A stretch of 64,000 nt of DNA from GCA-2746605 sp963710615 (GCA_963710615.1 CAVQBF010000008.1:248001-312000); one strand, 5' to 3'. Shown: positions 28,258-37,319, counted from the stretch's first letter. Notes: generated by a model from the sequence alone, not told the origin. Numbers and translations: made by a program.

Positions 28258-28635
28258 TTAACGATCTTGTCCTAGCCATTCATATGCTTCATTGATATTT
28301 TCTTTACTGAAATATTTAAATATGCACCAATTGCTGTTGGAGTTTTCCGATTTCAATAAATCTTTATCTTTGCCTAATTTTTCAATAATAATAGCAATAC
28401 GATCAGAATTCTTAAATCCAAATTGCTGAAGTTCATCACCAGTTAAATGTAAATTCATAGCAGCGCCATTTGGAATTGATTCACAGTGATTAAATAAAAA
28501 TTTAACACAATTGTTTTGATGAGCAATTTTAACCGCTTCTTTGGAATACTGCTCGGTTAATTTAAAATTTAGTCTGCCGTTAAATATTACATTAACAATT
28601 TTTCTATCAGGAATATATTCTACGGAATATTTCAT
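28258..28635 (-). CDS. Hypothetical small STAS/SpoIIAA-like protein
   Basis: A 125-residue soluble protein with GGAAGG before its ATG. The pattern (YIPDRKIVNVIFNGRL, a helix, VKFLFNHCESIP, then RIAIIIEK) resembles the alternating strands and helices of STAS/SpoIIAA-like proteins found widely in Bacteroidota, but the assignment is tentative. No signal peptide or membrane segment. It sits upstream of the small lysine-rich gene on the same strand. Confidence 0.6.
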   Translation of the reverse strand: MKYSVEYIPDRKIVNVIFNGRLNFKLTEQYSKEAVKIAHQNNCVKFLFNHCESIPNGAAMNLHLTGDELQQFGFKNSDRIAIIIEKLGKDKDLLKSENSNSNWCIFKYFSKENINEAYEWLGQDR

Positions 28636-28760
28636 TATGAACCTTCCAAATCTTTAATTGCTTCAATATAGAAAGAAACATTTGATCTAACTAATTAAAT
28701 TGTTTTATTTGCTATTTTTTTAGATAATCCAAGAGAAGAATAGAAAACTGTGTGAAGAAT

Positions 28761-28791
28761 AGAAAAAAAATCCCGGAATGAACCGGGATTT
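28761..28791 (-). terminator. Rho-independent terminator of the cold-shock gene
   Basis: Read on the minus strand, AAATCCCGG pairs with CCGGGATTT (28783-28791 and 28768-28776) over a 6-nt loop and is followed by a run of T (complement of the A run 28763-28770). It is 22 bp beyond the cold-shock stop codon. Confidence 0.85.
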
Positions 28792-28812
28792 AAAATTAAG
28801 CAAGAACTTAAA

Positions 28813-29025
28813 TTAGCTCATTACTTTTACTTCAGAAGCTTGAAGTCCTTTAGGACCTTGTGTTTCTGAAAATTCAACTTTATCATTTTCTTCTAAAGAT
28901 TTATATCCATCACCAATAATTGATTGAAAATGAACAAATACATCATCTCCACTTGGTTGTTCGATAAAACCAAAACCTTTTGAACTATTAAACCATTTTA
29001 CGGTTCCTTGTTTGCGCTCTGCCAT
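28813..29025 (-). CDS. cspA: Cold-shock protein (CspA family)
   Basis: A 70-residue single OB-fold protein with both RNA-binding motifs, GTVKWFNSSKGFGFI (RNP1) and DVFVHFQSI (RNP2). These proteins bind single-stranded RNA and act as RNA chaperones in the cytosol, often after cold shock or growth arrest. GGAGC lies 7 bp before the ATG. A clear terminator follows. The upstream 29026-29180 region is gene-free and structured, as expected for the long leader typical of csp mRNAs. Confidence 0.95.
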   Translation of the reverse strand: MAERKQGTVKWFNSSKGFGFIEQPSGDDVFVHFQSIIGDGYKSLEENDKVEFSETQGPKGLQASEVKVMS

Positions 29026-29180
29026 AACAGTGCTCCTTTGTATTAAATTGATTGATAATTTGACAGGGCTCTAAAATTCTACAGGGAAGTTTTTGAATTG
29101 CTTCTACATCTTCTACATATACTTTGCCCAAAAAAAGTGGGCATATCTCTAAAGTTACTGCCTTACTGATGTAAATATAC
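29026..29180 (-). promoter_or_regulatory. Probable long 5' leader of the cold-shock gene
   Basis: No gene was found. On the minus strand it holds a small GCCC..TTTTTTT..GGGC hairpin (complement near 29125-29145) and two CCCTGT repeats 20 bp apart (about 29065-29095). Long leaders with temperature-dependent folding are known for csp genes, but the transcription start is not visible. Confidence 0.35.
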
Positions 29181-29322
29181 ACCTAATATCTTGTTAAACC
29201 TAATTTTCTTTTTATTTCACAAAATATTAACTGAATTAAATTATTGTCGGAAATTTCAAAAATTAGGTATATTACAAAACTTAGGTAAACAAAAAATTGG
29301 AAATACGATACGGTGGGAAAAT

Positions 29323-29994
29323 ATGAAGTGTTCCGTAAAAGTAATAGATATTAAAACTATTAAAGAAATAGATGGTGTTTGGACAAATGAAGATTATATT
29401 GAGTTGCTGAACAGATTAGATTTCCCTGATACTAATCAAGTAGAACCAGAAGAGTTGCAGGAAATGTTATTTATGGCAATTACCGATTATAAACCCGAAG
29501 AAGCTGCAGAAATAGTATTGGCATATAAATTTTCTGATAAACTAAGTGAGGGACAAATTCATAATTTAGCTCACGAAATGATTGAAGATTCAGTGACAGA
29601 GGAGTTTGCAGATATTTCTTTGCACTACCCGCTCTTTAATATTAACCGATTACTTTATAAAGCGTTTAATGGTAAATTCCCAAATACAAAAGCTAGTTTA
29701 ATTACTTTAGAAATTAAATTTCCTCCAAGTCAAAAAATTAAAATCACAAAAGAAATTGTTCTTAAAGCTTTGTCTAAGGGATTAAAGGATTCAAATTTGG
29801 TAAATAGAATCTTTGATGAACAGATAGCAGGGAAAGTTGCATTTAATGAGGCGGAATCAATCCTTTGGAATATAGTAATATCAGAAGATGGAAAGATAAC
29901 AATCACCACATCTGATTATTGGATTAATGAAGAAGATTTTATTGATATGGAATTTGAAGGGAATATTTCTGAATATTCACCTGATACAGAATAA
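29323..29994 (+). CDS. Hypothetical cytosolic protein
   Basis: About 223 residues from the ATG at 29323, preferred because GGTGGG lies 6 bp upstream and the sequence before it is low-complexity and unlike protein. The protein opens MKCSVKVIDIKTIKEIDGVW, is acidic, has no signal or membrane segment, and alternates helices (EELQEMLFMAITDYKPEEAAE) and strands (KITITTSDYWIN). I do not recognise a family. It lies 38 bp before the Ca/Na antiporter gene and may be cotranscribed with it. Confidence 0.6.
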   Translation: MKCSVKVIDIKTIKEIDGVWTNEDYIELLNRLDFPDTNQVEPEELQEMLFMAITDYKPEEAAEIVLAYKFSDKLSEGQIHNLAHEMIEDSVTEEFADISLHYPLFNINRLLYKAFNGKFPNTKASLITLEIKFPPSQKIKITKEIVLKALSKGLKDSNLVNRIFDEQIAGKVAFNEAESILWNIVISEDGKITITTSDYWINEEDFIDMEFEGNISEYSPDTE

Positions 29995-30032
29995 TTTTTT
30001 CTGAATTAAAAAAATAAAAAATATCTAATATT

Positions 30033-30989
30033 ATGTTAATTGAAATAATTTTACTGATATTCGGTCTTTTACTACTTGTGAAAGGTGCCGATTTCTTGGT
30101 TGACGGTGCTTCAGCCCTTGCAAAAAAATATAAAATTTCAGATTTAGCTATTGGTCTAACAATAGTTGCATTTGGCACATCTATGCCAGAATTAGTGGTT
30201 AATGTAATTGCCTCCATTCAAAATAATCAAGATATTGTTCTGGGCAATGTTATTGGAAGTAATAATTTTAATCTCTTTATTATTCTAGGTGTTGCCGGTA
30301 TAATTTCTCCACTAATAGTTCAATCAAGCACAATATGGAAAGAAATCCCAATTTCATTAATTGCAGTTTTATTACTCTTTATTTTCGCAAATGATTTCTT
30401 CTCATCTGATTTAAATATAATTACCCGACTTGACGGTTTTATATTATTGATATTTTTTGGTTTATTTTTGTTCTATGTCTACAAACAACTTAAGACAGAT
30501 GATTCTGAATTAGAATTAACACATAAGAGTTTTTCAAATTTTAAAATTGGAGTCTATATAATTCTTGGTTTAGCAGGATTATTTTTTGGTGGAAGAATAG
30601 TTGTGATCAATGCGGTAGAAATTGCACAAATATTGGGAGTAAGTGAAAAAATAATTGGACTAACTATTTTAGCTACCGGAACTTCATTGCCTGAATTAGC
30701 AACTTCAGTAATGGCTGCCATCAAAAAGAATAATGATATTGCAGTCGGTAATATTATTGGTTCAAACATATTTAATATTTTCTTAATTTTATCTGCAAGT
30801 TCCCTGATCAATCCCATAAAATATAATAATGTTTTTAACACTGATTTATACATTTTGGCAGGTGGAACAATCTTTGTATTTATTGCAATGTTTACTGGCA
30901 AGAAGAAAAAATTAGATCGCTGGGAAGCTTCTATTCTATTGATTTTTTATTTGTGCTATATTATTTATTTGGTAAGCAAAGAATTTTGA
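30033..30989 (+). CDS. Calcium/sodium antiporter (CaCA family)
   Basis: A 318-residue inner-membrane protein with about ten hydrophobic segments in two halves. The duplicated alpha repeats are plain: AFGTSMPELVVNVIAS (about 49-64) and ATGTSLPELATSVMAA (about 214-229), each followed by GNVIGSNNFN or GNIIGSNIFN. These residues bind the cations exchanged. The length and order match YrbG-type transporters. It follows an unknown acidic protein gene by 38 bp. There is no strong ribosome site before the ATG. Confidence 0.93.
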   Translation: MLIEIILLIFGLLLLVKGADFLVDGASALAKKYKISDLAIGLTIVAFGTSMPELVVNVIASIQNNQDIVLGNVIGSNNFNLFIILGVAGIISPLIVQSSTIWKEIPISLIAVLLLFIFANDFFSSDLNIITRLDGFILLIFFGLFLFYVYKQLKTDDSELELTHKSFSNFKIGVYIILGLAGLFFGGRIVVINAVEIAQILGVSEKIIGLTILATGTSLPELATSVMAAIKKNNDIAVGNIIGSNIFNIFLILSASSLINPIKYNNVFNTDLYILAGGTIFVFIAMFTGKKKKLDRWEASILLIFYLCYIIYLVSKEF

Positions 30990-31054
30990 AATTATTTAAA
31001 TCTTGCAAGATTAATTCAGAAAATAATTCTACTAAAACAAGTCCCAAAATAATT

Positions 31055-31339
31055 TTACTTTGGTATTAAGGTTAGTACTAAATCGCCTGAATTTAGCTGA
31101 TCAAAGCCATCAAAAACTAATTTTTTTTCATCTCTGACAACTAATAATTGGAAGGGAATTTTCAGGAAACAGTTCAACTCAATTGCGCTTTCCCTCATTC
31201 TTAGTGATTTTTATTTGTTCCAATATTATTCGATCGTTAATTATTTTTTGATCCCACTCTGCTAAGTCGAATAATTCTATTAAATAATTGTTTACCTCCA
31301 ATAGCATTTAATTGTTTAACCAAGCCTTTATCTCTCTCA
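31055..31339 (-). pseudogene. Frameshifted C-terminal tail of the CPA2 antiporter
   Basis: After the present stop codon at 31340, three minus-strand stretches in different frames read as a plausible continuation: RVLNERDKGLVKQLNAIGG (about 31300-31353), DLAEWDQKIINDRIILEQ (about 31205-31270) and IPFQLLVVRDEKKLVFDG then LNSGDLVLTLIPK with a stop at 31055. This looks like the regulatory domain usually found after the TrkA-N domain. At least three shifts separate the pieces. It is either decay of the tail or local sequence error. Confidence 0.65.
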
Positions 31340-32836
31340 TTAAGTACTCGCTGCATATATTCTTGGTACATAAAATTCGTAATGAGATCTTTTAGCCGTT
31401 AGCACATTAATTTCTGCATTTTGTGTCATTGCAATAAGCATCCCAGTTGTATCAATTCCTGTATCTTTTAACATAATATCATCGAGGGCATCACCATTTA
31501 CAGCTTTTAATCCCATTTCTCTTGCTTTAGCACAATTCAATTCGTTTGTATCAATCATTATAATTGGTCTTTTTGATACGAGAGCTTTTGCAAAAAATCT
31601 CGCGAAAGGTCCGGCTCCCACAATCACAATATCATCTTTACCAATTATAGACTTAACTAATTCATTTCTCCGCTTTAACCAATCAACGCCAAGCTTTAAT
31701 AACACAGGAACTGTTGCTGTAGTCGCTATAGCCATAAAAACCAGTATAGAAAAAATCTCTTGTGTGATAATCCCCGCTTCAAGTCCTATACCCGCAATTA
31801 CAATTTCCACAGCTCCCCTGCCATTCATTCCGGCCCCAATTGTAACACCTTCTCGCCAACCATTTTTACTGGGTAAATAAAATAAAGCTGTACCAACAAT
31901 TTTTCCTACCGTTGCTAAAATGATAGTACTTAACAATAATAGCAAATCAGTCTGAAAAACTTCAAACGATACCTGAAATCCTGCGGTAACAAAAAATATT
32001 GGAGCTAAAAAACCAAGCGATACATCTTTTACTAATTCTGTGAGTTCATGTGATAATTTTTTTTCGGCAATTGCTTCTCTTAAAATTAGTCCGGCAATAA
32101 AAGCTCCTAAAATTCCATGTAATTCAGCTAGATGTGCTAATTCGGCAAATGCAAGTGCTGTTAATAAAATTAGTGTTGCATTAAAAGTTCTACCTTGAAA
32201 TCCATTTTCTTTCAACCATTTATAAATAACCGGAAAAACTTTTAAACCAAGTAACCAAGAAAACAGAAAGAATATTAATACCTTTATAGATATAATTACT
32301 ATCGCAACAATATCAAGAGAACCGGCGGTTGAAAAACTGATAATTCCAGCAAAGATAATTAGTGAGAGAGTATCAGCAATTAATGCTCCTGCCATCATAA
32401 CATAAGCTATTCTCGTATCAAGAATTTTAAGATCAACCAATATCCTTGATTTTGTCGCTAATGATGTAACACCCATTGCCATGCCTACAAATACACCTGC
32501 AATACCAGTTCCGCCTGTAGCAGTAACTATCCAATATCCTAAACCAAATGGAACAATAAATCCGCCCAATGCGGCAAGAATTCCCCCTTTTGATGCCTTC
32601 CCCAAATCCCTTGGATCTATTTCCATTCCAATGTAAAGCATCATTAACAACACACCTAATTCTGCAAGTACACTAAGTGCCGCACTGCCATGAAAAAGTC
32701 CTAATAAAGGTGGACCCAATAATATACCTGCAAGCAGCTCTCCCAATACTGAAGGATATCCCAAACGAGAGGCTAATTGTCCACCAAGCCACGCAGCAAG
32801 CAACACTAAAAAAAGATTGAGTATATTAAATTCCAT
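31340..32836 (-). CDS. CPA2-family cation/proton antiporter with TrkA-N domain
   Basis: A 498-residue protein. Residues 1-385 hold about twelve membrane segments of the Na/H or K/H exchanger fold (LAELGVLLMMLYIGMEIDP, GAFIAGLILREAIAEKKL, GAGMNGRGAVEIVIAGIG). The C-terminal part is a cytosolic NAD-binding TrkA-N fold (DDIVIVGAGPFARFFAKAL, about 402-495), which gates Kef-like transporters. The frame ends abruptly at YAAST inside the regulatory region, and the missing tail is recognisable in other frames downstream. Transport may survive because the membrane part is intact, but regulation is probably altered. The gene is divergent from the sigma-54 activator. Confidence 0.88.
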   Translation of the reverse strand: MEFNILNLFLVLLAAWLGGQLASRLGYPSVLGELLAGILLGPPLLGLFHGSAALSVLAELGVLLMMLYIGMEIDPRDLGKASKGGILAALGGFIVPFGLGYWIVTATGGTGIAGVFVGMAMGVTSLATKSRILVDLKILDTRIAYVMMAGALIADTLSLIIFAGIISFSTAGSLDIVAIVIISIKVLIFFLFSWLLGLKVFPVIYKWLKENGFQGRTFNATLILLTALAFAELAHLAELHGILGAFIAGLILREAIAEKKLSHELTELVKDVSLGFLAPIFFVTAGFQVSFEVFQTDLLLLLSTIILATVGKIVGTALFYLPSKNGWREGVTIGAGMNGRGAVEIVIAGIGLEAGIITQEIFSILVFMAIATTATVPVLLKLGVDWLKRRNELVKSIIGKDDIVIVGAGPFARFFAKALVSKRPIIMIDTNELNCAKAREMGLKAVNGDALDDIMLKDTGIDTTGMLIAMTQNAEINVLTAKRSHYEFYVPRIYAAST

Positions 32837-33310
32837 ATAATAGTTTAGACTTTTATATTGATAGAAAATTTTAATTTGGTAGAGAATACCCCACCTTTAA
32901 GAAAAGCATTCAATATGGCAGAAAACTTTATAAATTATTGAAAAACCATTACTATTGGATTGTCCAAATCTCCTGCATATCAAATATATAAAAATATTTA
33001 CCAAATAATAGGGTTTTTCAAATCTTCTTGGAATCAATAAGTCAGTTAAATGTAGAATAATTTTCTAAAATAAACAAATTTTAGCGACTTTTGAAAAACA
33101 CACACCTTGTGGTAAATATTTTCATTTAAAATAATCTATGAAGAAACAAATTATCGAGTTCTAATTTCATTAATCTCTATCAAAATGGCATATATTTTTC
33201 ATTTTGATATAAAATATCATCTTTTATATTGATTTTTATACATATTTTATTTTTTTTATATGATTGTAATAATTATTTGTCTGTCATTTTGTCATATTGA
33301 GTATTAATTT
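32837..33310. other. Gene-free intergenic region between divergent genes
   Basis: A 474-bp AT-rich stretch between the antiporter and the sigma-54 activator, expected to hold promoters for both. The clearest structure is TATCAAAATG (33178-33187) and its exact complement CATTTTGATA (33200-33209), about 100 bp upstream of the activator, a possible operator or hairpin. No RNA gene and no convincing -24/-12 promoter was seen. Confidence 0.4.
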
Positions 33311-34396
33311 ATGTATGATCATGGAATAATTGGTAAATCTAAACAAATAAAAGATTTGATTGATATTGCACTTCAGGTTTCTCAGTCTGATATTTCTGTA
33401 CTCATTTACGGAGAAAGTGGAGTTGGGAAAGATCTTTTTGCTAAAGCAATTCATTATAATAGCAAGCGCGTTGATAAAAAATTGATAAGTGTAAATTGCG
33501 GTGCGATTCCCGAAGGTATTTTGGAAAGTGAACTCTTTGGTCATAAGAAAGGCTCTTTTACAGGAGCCGTGGATGATAGAAAAGGTTACTTTGAATTGGC
33601 TGACGGCGGAACTTTGTTTTTAGATGAATTAGGAGAAATGCCCTTAACTACTCAAGTAAAACTGTTGCGGGTCTTAGAGACAGGGGAGCTTATTCCTTTG
33701 GGTAGTGAAATTACAAAAAAAGTAAATGTAAGAATAATTGCCGCGACCAATAAGAATTTACAAAATGAGGTTGATGCAAAGCGGTTTAGACATGATCTAT
33801 TTTTTAGGTTGAAAGCTGTTTCGCTATATATTCCACCTCTAAGAGAAAGAAAAATTGATATCAATTTACTGATTGAGTATTTCCTTAAAAATTATGCAAA
33901 ACAGAATAATAGTGAAGAACCAAAAATTACAGATGATGCGCTCAATTTATTAAACAAGTACCATTGGCCGGGGAATATCCGCGAATTAAAAAATGTTATA
34001 GAAACAGCGGCGGCTCTCAATACTTCCGGAATACTTGATGTTGAATTACTTTCTAATTTATTAACGCCCCCAAGAATTGAAGAGGAAAGAAGAAATTTAC
34101 CAATGACACTGCATAAAACTGGTGAAGCTTTAGATAGAGAAATTATTCTTGGCGCTCTAATTGAGATAAAAAAAGACCTCAACGAATTGAAAAATTTTGC
34201 TTATAATAGCAGTGTTTCAAATGCTAATAATGTAGAAGTCGCTGACCCTAATGAAATTGTTCCAATGAATGTTTTAGAAAAAAATGCAATTTTGAACGCA
34301 ATTAAATTTGCTAAAGGCAATAAAAGAAAAGCTGCTCAACTTTTAGGCTTGAGTGAAAGAACTTTATACAGAAAGATTAAAGAATATGACATATGA
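33311..34396 (+). CDS. Sigma-54-dependent transcriptional activator without receiver
   Basis: A 361-residue protein consisting of an AAA+ sigma-54 interaction domain from residue 5 (GIIGKSKQIKDLIDIA) and a C-terminal Fis-type helix-turn-helix (GNKRKAAQLLGLSERTLYRKI). Walker A is GESGVGKD, the sigma-54 contact loop is GSFTGAV, and Walker B is GGTLFLDELGEMP. There is no N-terminal sensory domain, so activity is probably set by abundance or by partner proteins. The stop overlaps ATGA at 34393, and the next real product is LptE. An activator-LptE neighbourhood is conserved in Bacteroidota. Confidence 0.93.
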   Translation: MYDHGIIGKSKQIKDLIDIALQVSQSDISVLIYGESGVGKDLFAKAIHYNSKRVDKKLISVNCGAIPEGILESELFGHKKGSFTGAVDDRKGYFELADGGTLFLDELGEMPLTTQVKLLRVLETGELIPLGSEITKKVNVRIIAATNKNLQNEVDAKRFRHDLFFRLKAVSLYIPPLRERKIDINLLIEYFLKNYAKQNNSEEPKITDDALNLLNKYHWPGNIRELKNVIETAAALNTSGILDVELLSNLLTPPRIEEERRNLPMTLHKTGEALDREIILGALIEIKKDLNELKNFAYNSSVSNANNVEVADPNEIVPMNVLEKNAILNAIKFAKGNKRKAAQLLGLSERTLYRKIKEYDI

Positions 34397-34548
34397 AAGC
34401 AAAGCAAATAATAAAAGACAAAAGTCAAAAGACAAATAAAATCCAAAACACAAAATTCAAAAAACAAATTTTTAATAAGTTTAGCGCATTTGGTAATTGG
34501 GATTTATTCGTTATTTATTATTTGATATTTGATATTTCGCCACTTTCA
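34393..34548. repeat. AC-rich/GT-rich inverted element between activator and lptE
   Basis: The left part (about 34413-34472) is A/C-rich (AAAGTCAAAAGACAAATAAA, AAAACACAAAATTC) and the right part (about 34483-34540) is its rough G/T-rich counterpart (TTGGGATTTATTCG, TTATTTGATATTTGATA). Composition differs from both neighbouring genes. The stretch is open in frame with lptE from the ATGA overlap. It looks like an interspersed palindromic repeat inserted between coupled genes. Confidence 0.5.
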
Positions 34549-35073
34549 ATGTGGTACAAACTTAAAAGATTAGCTCAACCTGTGTTTCTTTCATCATTAA
34601 GTTTAATTTCAATTTGGGGCTGCTCTTATTCTTTTACTGGTTCCTCCGTTCCGAATCATTTAAAATCAATCTACATTCCGTTTTGTGTAGATAGAAGTGG
34701 AAGCGGTGAACCAAACATGGCTGATGATTTTACAACATCCCTAATTGATCAGTTCATTGGCGATAACTCCCTTTCAATTGCTGATAATAGACAAAGCGCC
34801 GATGCTATTCTTGAGTGTACAATTAATTCTGTTCCAGATGCTCCAACCGTAATAGAAAGTGGTGAAAATGTTTCAAAAAGAAGAGTAACAATAAATGCAC
34901 GTGTTATTTATAAAGATTTTGTTATGAAAAAAACAGTTTTTGATAAAAGCTTTTCTAATTATTCTGATTATTTAAACTCAGGTGATGTCCGTTCAAACAA
35001 ACTTGATGCTATTCAAAATGCAATAGAATTGATCACAGAAGACATTCTTCTTGCTGTTGTCTCGGATTGGTAA
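34549..35073 (+). CDS. lptE: LptE-family lipopolysaccharide assembly lipoprotein
   Basis: About 174 residues from ATG 34549, which gives a basic start (MWYKLKRL), a hydrophobic core and a lipobox-like SIWGC. The mature part opens CSYSFTGSSVPNHLKSIYIP, the hallmark of Bacteroidota LptE, and contains a strand-helix pattern ending near residue 174. LptE plugs the LptD barrel and delivers lipopolysaccharide to the outer leaflet. A 52-codon in-frame extension reaches 34393, but it is repeat-like and would bury the signal peptide. No ribosome site stands before 34549, so the true start is uncertain. Confidence 0.85.
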   Translation: MWYKLKRLAQPVFLSSLSLISIWGCSYSFTGSSVPNHLKSIYIPFCVDRSGSGEPNMADDFTTSLIDQFIGDNSLSIADNRQSADAILECTINSVPDAPTVIESGENVSKRRVTINARVIYKDFVMKKTVFDKSFSNYSDYLNSGDVRSNKLDAIQNAIELITEDILLAVVSDW

Positions 35074-35137
35074 ATCATTGTAACATCTTCCAAATATACT
35101 TATATTTACTAATTATTTTAACTCAACTAGGTTTATT

Positions 35138-36610
35138 ATGCTTTTTGATGAAATCGTTTTAATTGTTTACATACTTACAATGATAGTTGTTTTGGCATTT
35201 TCCAGTCATGGTATTATTATGCTCTTCTATCATAGAAAGTATATTGAAAACATTCCTTCATCGCTTAGCGTCTCAGAATTAAATAAAAAAGTTACAATAC
35301 AACTCCCACTTTATAATGAGCAGTACGTTACTGAGAGGTTGATTAATGCTGTGTGTAAAATTGAATACCCAAAGGATCTTCTTGAAATCCAAGTGCTAGA
35401 TGATTCAACAGATAACACAGTTGATATAGTAAAGAAACTAGTAGATGAAAAGGTAAAAGAAAATTTTGATATTAAACATATTAGAAGAGTAGATAGAAAA
35501 GGATACAAAGCCGGAGCACTAAAAGAAGGCTTACAAATTGCAAAAGGTGAATTAATTGCAATATTTGATGCTGATTTTGTACCTCGACCGGATTTCTTGA
35601 AAAATACTCTGAAATACTTTATTAATCCAAAAATTGGGATGGTACAGACTAGATGGGAACATCTCAATGAGGATTATTCAATTTTAACTAGAATTCAAGC
35701 TCTTGCATTAAACGGACATTTTGTAATGGAACAGCCAATTAGGAACAGAGCTGGATTCTTTATTAATTTCAATGGTACAGGCGGGGTGTGGAGAAAAGAA
35801 TGTATTGAAGATGCTGGTAACTGGCATGATGATACAATTACCGAAGACCTTGATTTAAGCTATAGAGCACAATTGAACGGATGGAAATTTATTTATCTGC
35901 GAGATATTACCACTCCGGCTGAATTACCAGCCGAGATTAATGCTCTTAAAGCACAACAATTCAGATGGACAAAAGGAGCAATTGAAACAGCTAAAAAGTT
36001 ATTGCCTAAAGTTTGGAAATCAAAAATTCCTTTTAGAGTAAAACTACAATCAACTTTTCATCTTACAAATAATTTTGTTTTCCCGTTCATTTTAATTGCT
36101 GGTATTTTAAACGTTCCACTTGTATTTATTAAAAATTCTGGACCATACGGTATCTTTTTCAATTTTATGTCAGTTTTTGTAATAGCTTTTATTAGCTCCT
36201 TTTTATTTTACCTTTATGCTCAGAAAGATGTTTATACAGATTGGCGAAAGAAAATTGCACTATTTCCAATTTTTATGGCGGGGAGCATGGGTCTTGCTGT
36301 TAATAATTCTCGCGCTGTTTTTGAAGGTCTATTAAATAGAAAAAGTGAATTTGTGCGTACACCAAAATTTAAAATTGTAGACAAAAATGATACTATTGTA
36401 ACAAATTCTTCTTATCTGGCATCAACCAAAATTAATTCCACTATTTTAGTTGAAATTATTCTAGCTTTTTATTGTTTGATTGGTGTTTTTGCATCGATTT
36501 ATTTTTTAGAACTTGCAGCACTTCCATTTCAGTTAATGTTCTTTTTAGGTTTTTCATCAGTTGCAACGCTTTCAATAAAGCATACTTTAGAGAATAGAAA
36601 CAATGCATAG
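35138..36610 (+). CDS. Family 2 glycosyltransferase, processive (cellulose-synthase-like)
   Basis: A 490-residue inner-membrane enzyme. One N-terminal membrane segment (about 5-28) is followed by a cytosolic GT-A domain with QLPLYNE, the metal-binding FDADFVPRPDF, catalytic TEDLDLSYR and QQFRWTKG (QxxRW). About four C-terminal membrane segments follow. This motif set is that of processive beta-glycosyltransferases or ceramide-glucosyltransferase-like enzymes. Donor and product are unknown. It lies between lptE and a TPR gene (14 bp apart), suggesting envelope polysaccharide synthesis. Confidence 0.92.
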   Translation: MLFDEIVLIVYILTMIVVLAFSSHGIIMLFYHRKYIENIPSSLSVSELNKKVTIQLPLYNEQYVTERLINAVCKIEYPKDLLEIQVLDDSTDNTVDIVKKLVDEKVKENFDIKHIRRVDRKGYKAGALKEGLQIAKGELIAIFDADFVPRPDFLKNTLKYFINPKIGMVQTRWEHLNEDYSILTRIQALALNGHFVMEQPIRNRAGFFINFNGTGGVWRKECIEDAGNWHDDTITEDLDLSYRAQLNGWKFIYLRDITTPAELPAEINALKAQQFRWTKGAIETAKKLLPKVWKSKIPFRVKLQSTFHLTNNFVFPFILIAGILNVPLVFIKNSGPYGIFFNFMSVFVIAFISSFLFYLYAQKDVYTDWRKKIALFPIFMAGSMGLAVNNSRAVFEGLLNRKSEFVRTPKFKIVDKNDTIVTNSSYLASTKINSTILVEIILAFYCLIGVFASIYFLELAALPFQLMFFLGFSSVATLSIKHTLENRNNA

Positions 36611-36624
36611 CGGAGATATTGATA

Positions 36625-37251
36625 ATGGATAAATTTGCAATGGTTTATGAATTCAATAAAGAATCACCGCTGATTACATACAAAGCTGTGCGTGAACTTG
36701 AAGCAAAAAATTATAAAAAAGCTGTTGATCTTCTATCTTCAGCTGTTGAAAAATATCCTTATCATCCTACTGCTTGTTTTCAATATGCATTAGCACTTGC
36801 ACATGATAAACAATATGATCTTGCTAAAGATTTTCTCTCTAAAGGCGATGATCTTCTTGGAGAAGAAGAAACACTGAATTATTATCTAAATTTAATAGAA
36901 GCTGTTAAAAGAGAAGCAGGTGGTATTTCTGTTGGTTTTGATGATACAATTAATGAAGTTTTAGGTGAATCCTTTATTGAGCATGAACATTTCAACTCCG
37001 ATGATATTGATCTGATTGATGAAACTATTAGTAAACCTGTTGAAACCGATAATTCAGACACTGAAGAAATGTCAATTATCACAGAAACTCTTGCAGAAAT
37101 TTATGCTTCACAAGAAAATTATGAGGAAGCTATTGATATTTATGAGAAATTAAAAAGTATTAAACCTGATTTAATCGATAAATTCAACAAACGAATAAAT
37201 GAATTGAAAACTGCGATAGAAAATAAAAAACAAAAAAGATTTGGAAATTAA
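36625..37251 (+). CDS. Tetratricopeptide-repeat protein
   Basis: About 208 residues from ATG 36625, chosen because CGGAG lies 9 bp upstream; a TTG at 36619 is less likely. TPR-like helix pairs occur at about 20-80 (AVDLLSSAVEKYPYHPTACF) and about 150-195 (AEIYASQENYEEAIDIYEKL), joined by an acidic linker. There is no signal peptide, so it is probably cytosolic. Its position 14 bp after the glycosyltransferase suggests a scaffold for polysaccharide or envelope assembly. Confidence 0.82.
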   Translation: MDKFAMVYEFNKESPLITYKAVRELEAKNYKKAVDLLSSAVEKYPYHPTACFQYALALAHDKQYDLAKDFLSKGDDLLGEEETLNYYLNLIEAVKREAGGISVGFDDTINEVLGESFIEHEHFNSDDIDLIDETISKPVETDNSDTEEMSIITETLAEIYASQENYEEAIDIYEKLKSIKPDLIDKFNKRINELKTAIENKKQKRFGN

Positions 37252-37319
37252 GGACCACTCTTCATTATTTAGTCATATCAATTTAAATTCTTTACAAAAT
37301 TTTTATACCCGGAGTAATA

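Noticed and set aside
28988..29182. Minus-strand ORF of 64 codons upstream of and overlapping the cold-shock gene
   Set aside because: It overlaps cspA out of frame, has no ribosome site and no protein-like composition; the region fits a csp leader better.
32938..33021. 10-bp inverted repeat TTGAAAAACC/GGTTTTTCAA
   Set aside because: A 64-nt loop in very AT-rich intergenic DNA makes chance pairing likely.
34393..34548. A real N-terminal domain of LptE
   Set aside because: The sequence is repeat-like and would bury the lipoprotein signal; treated as a repeat insertion instead.
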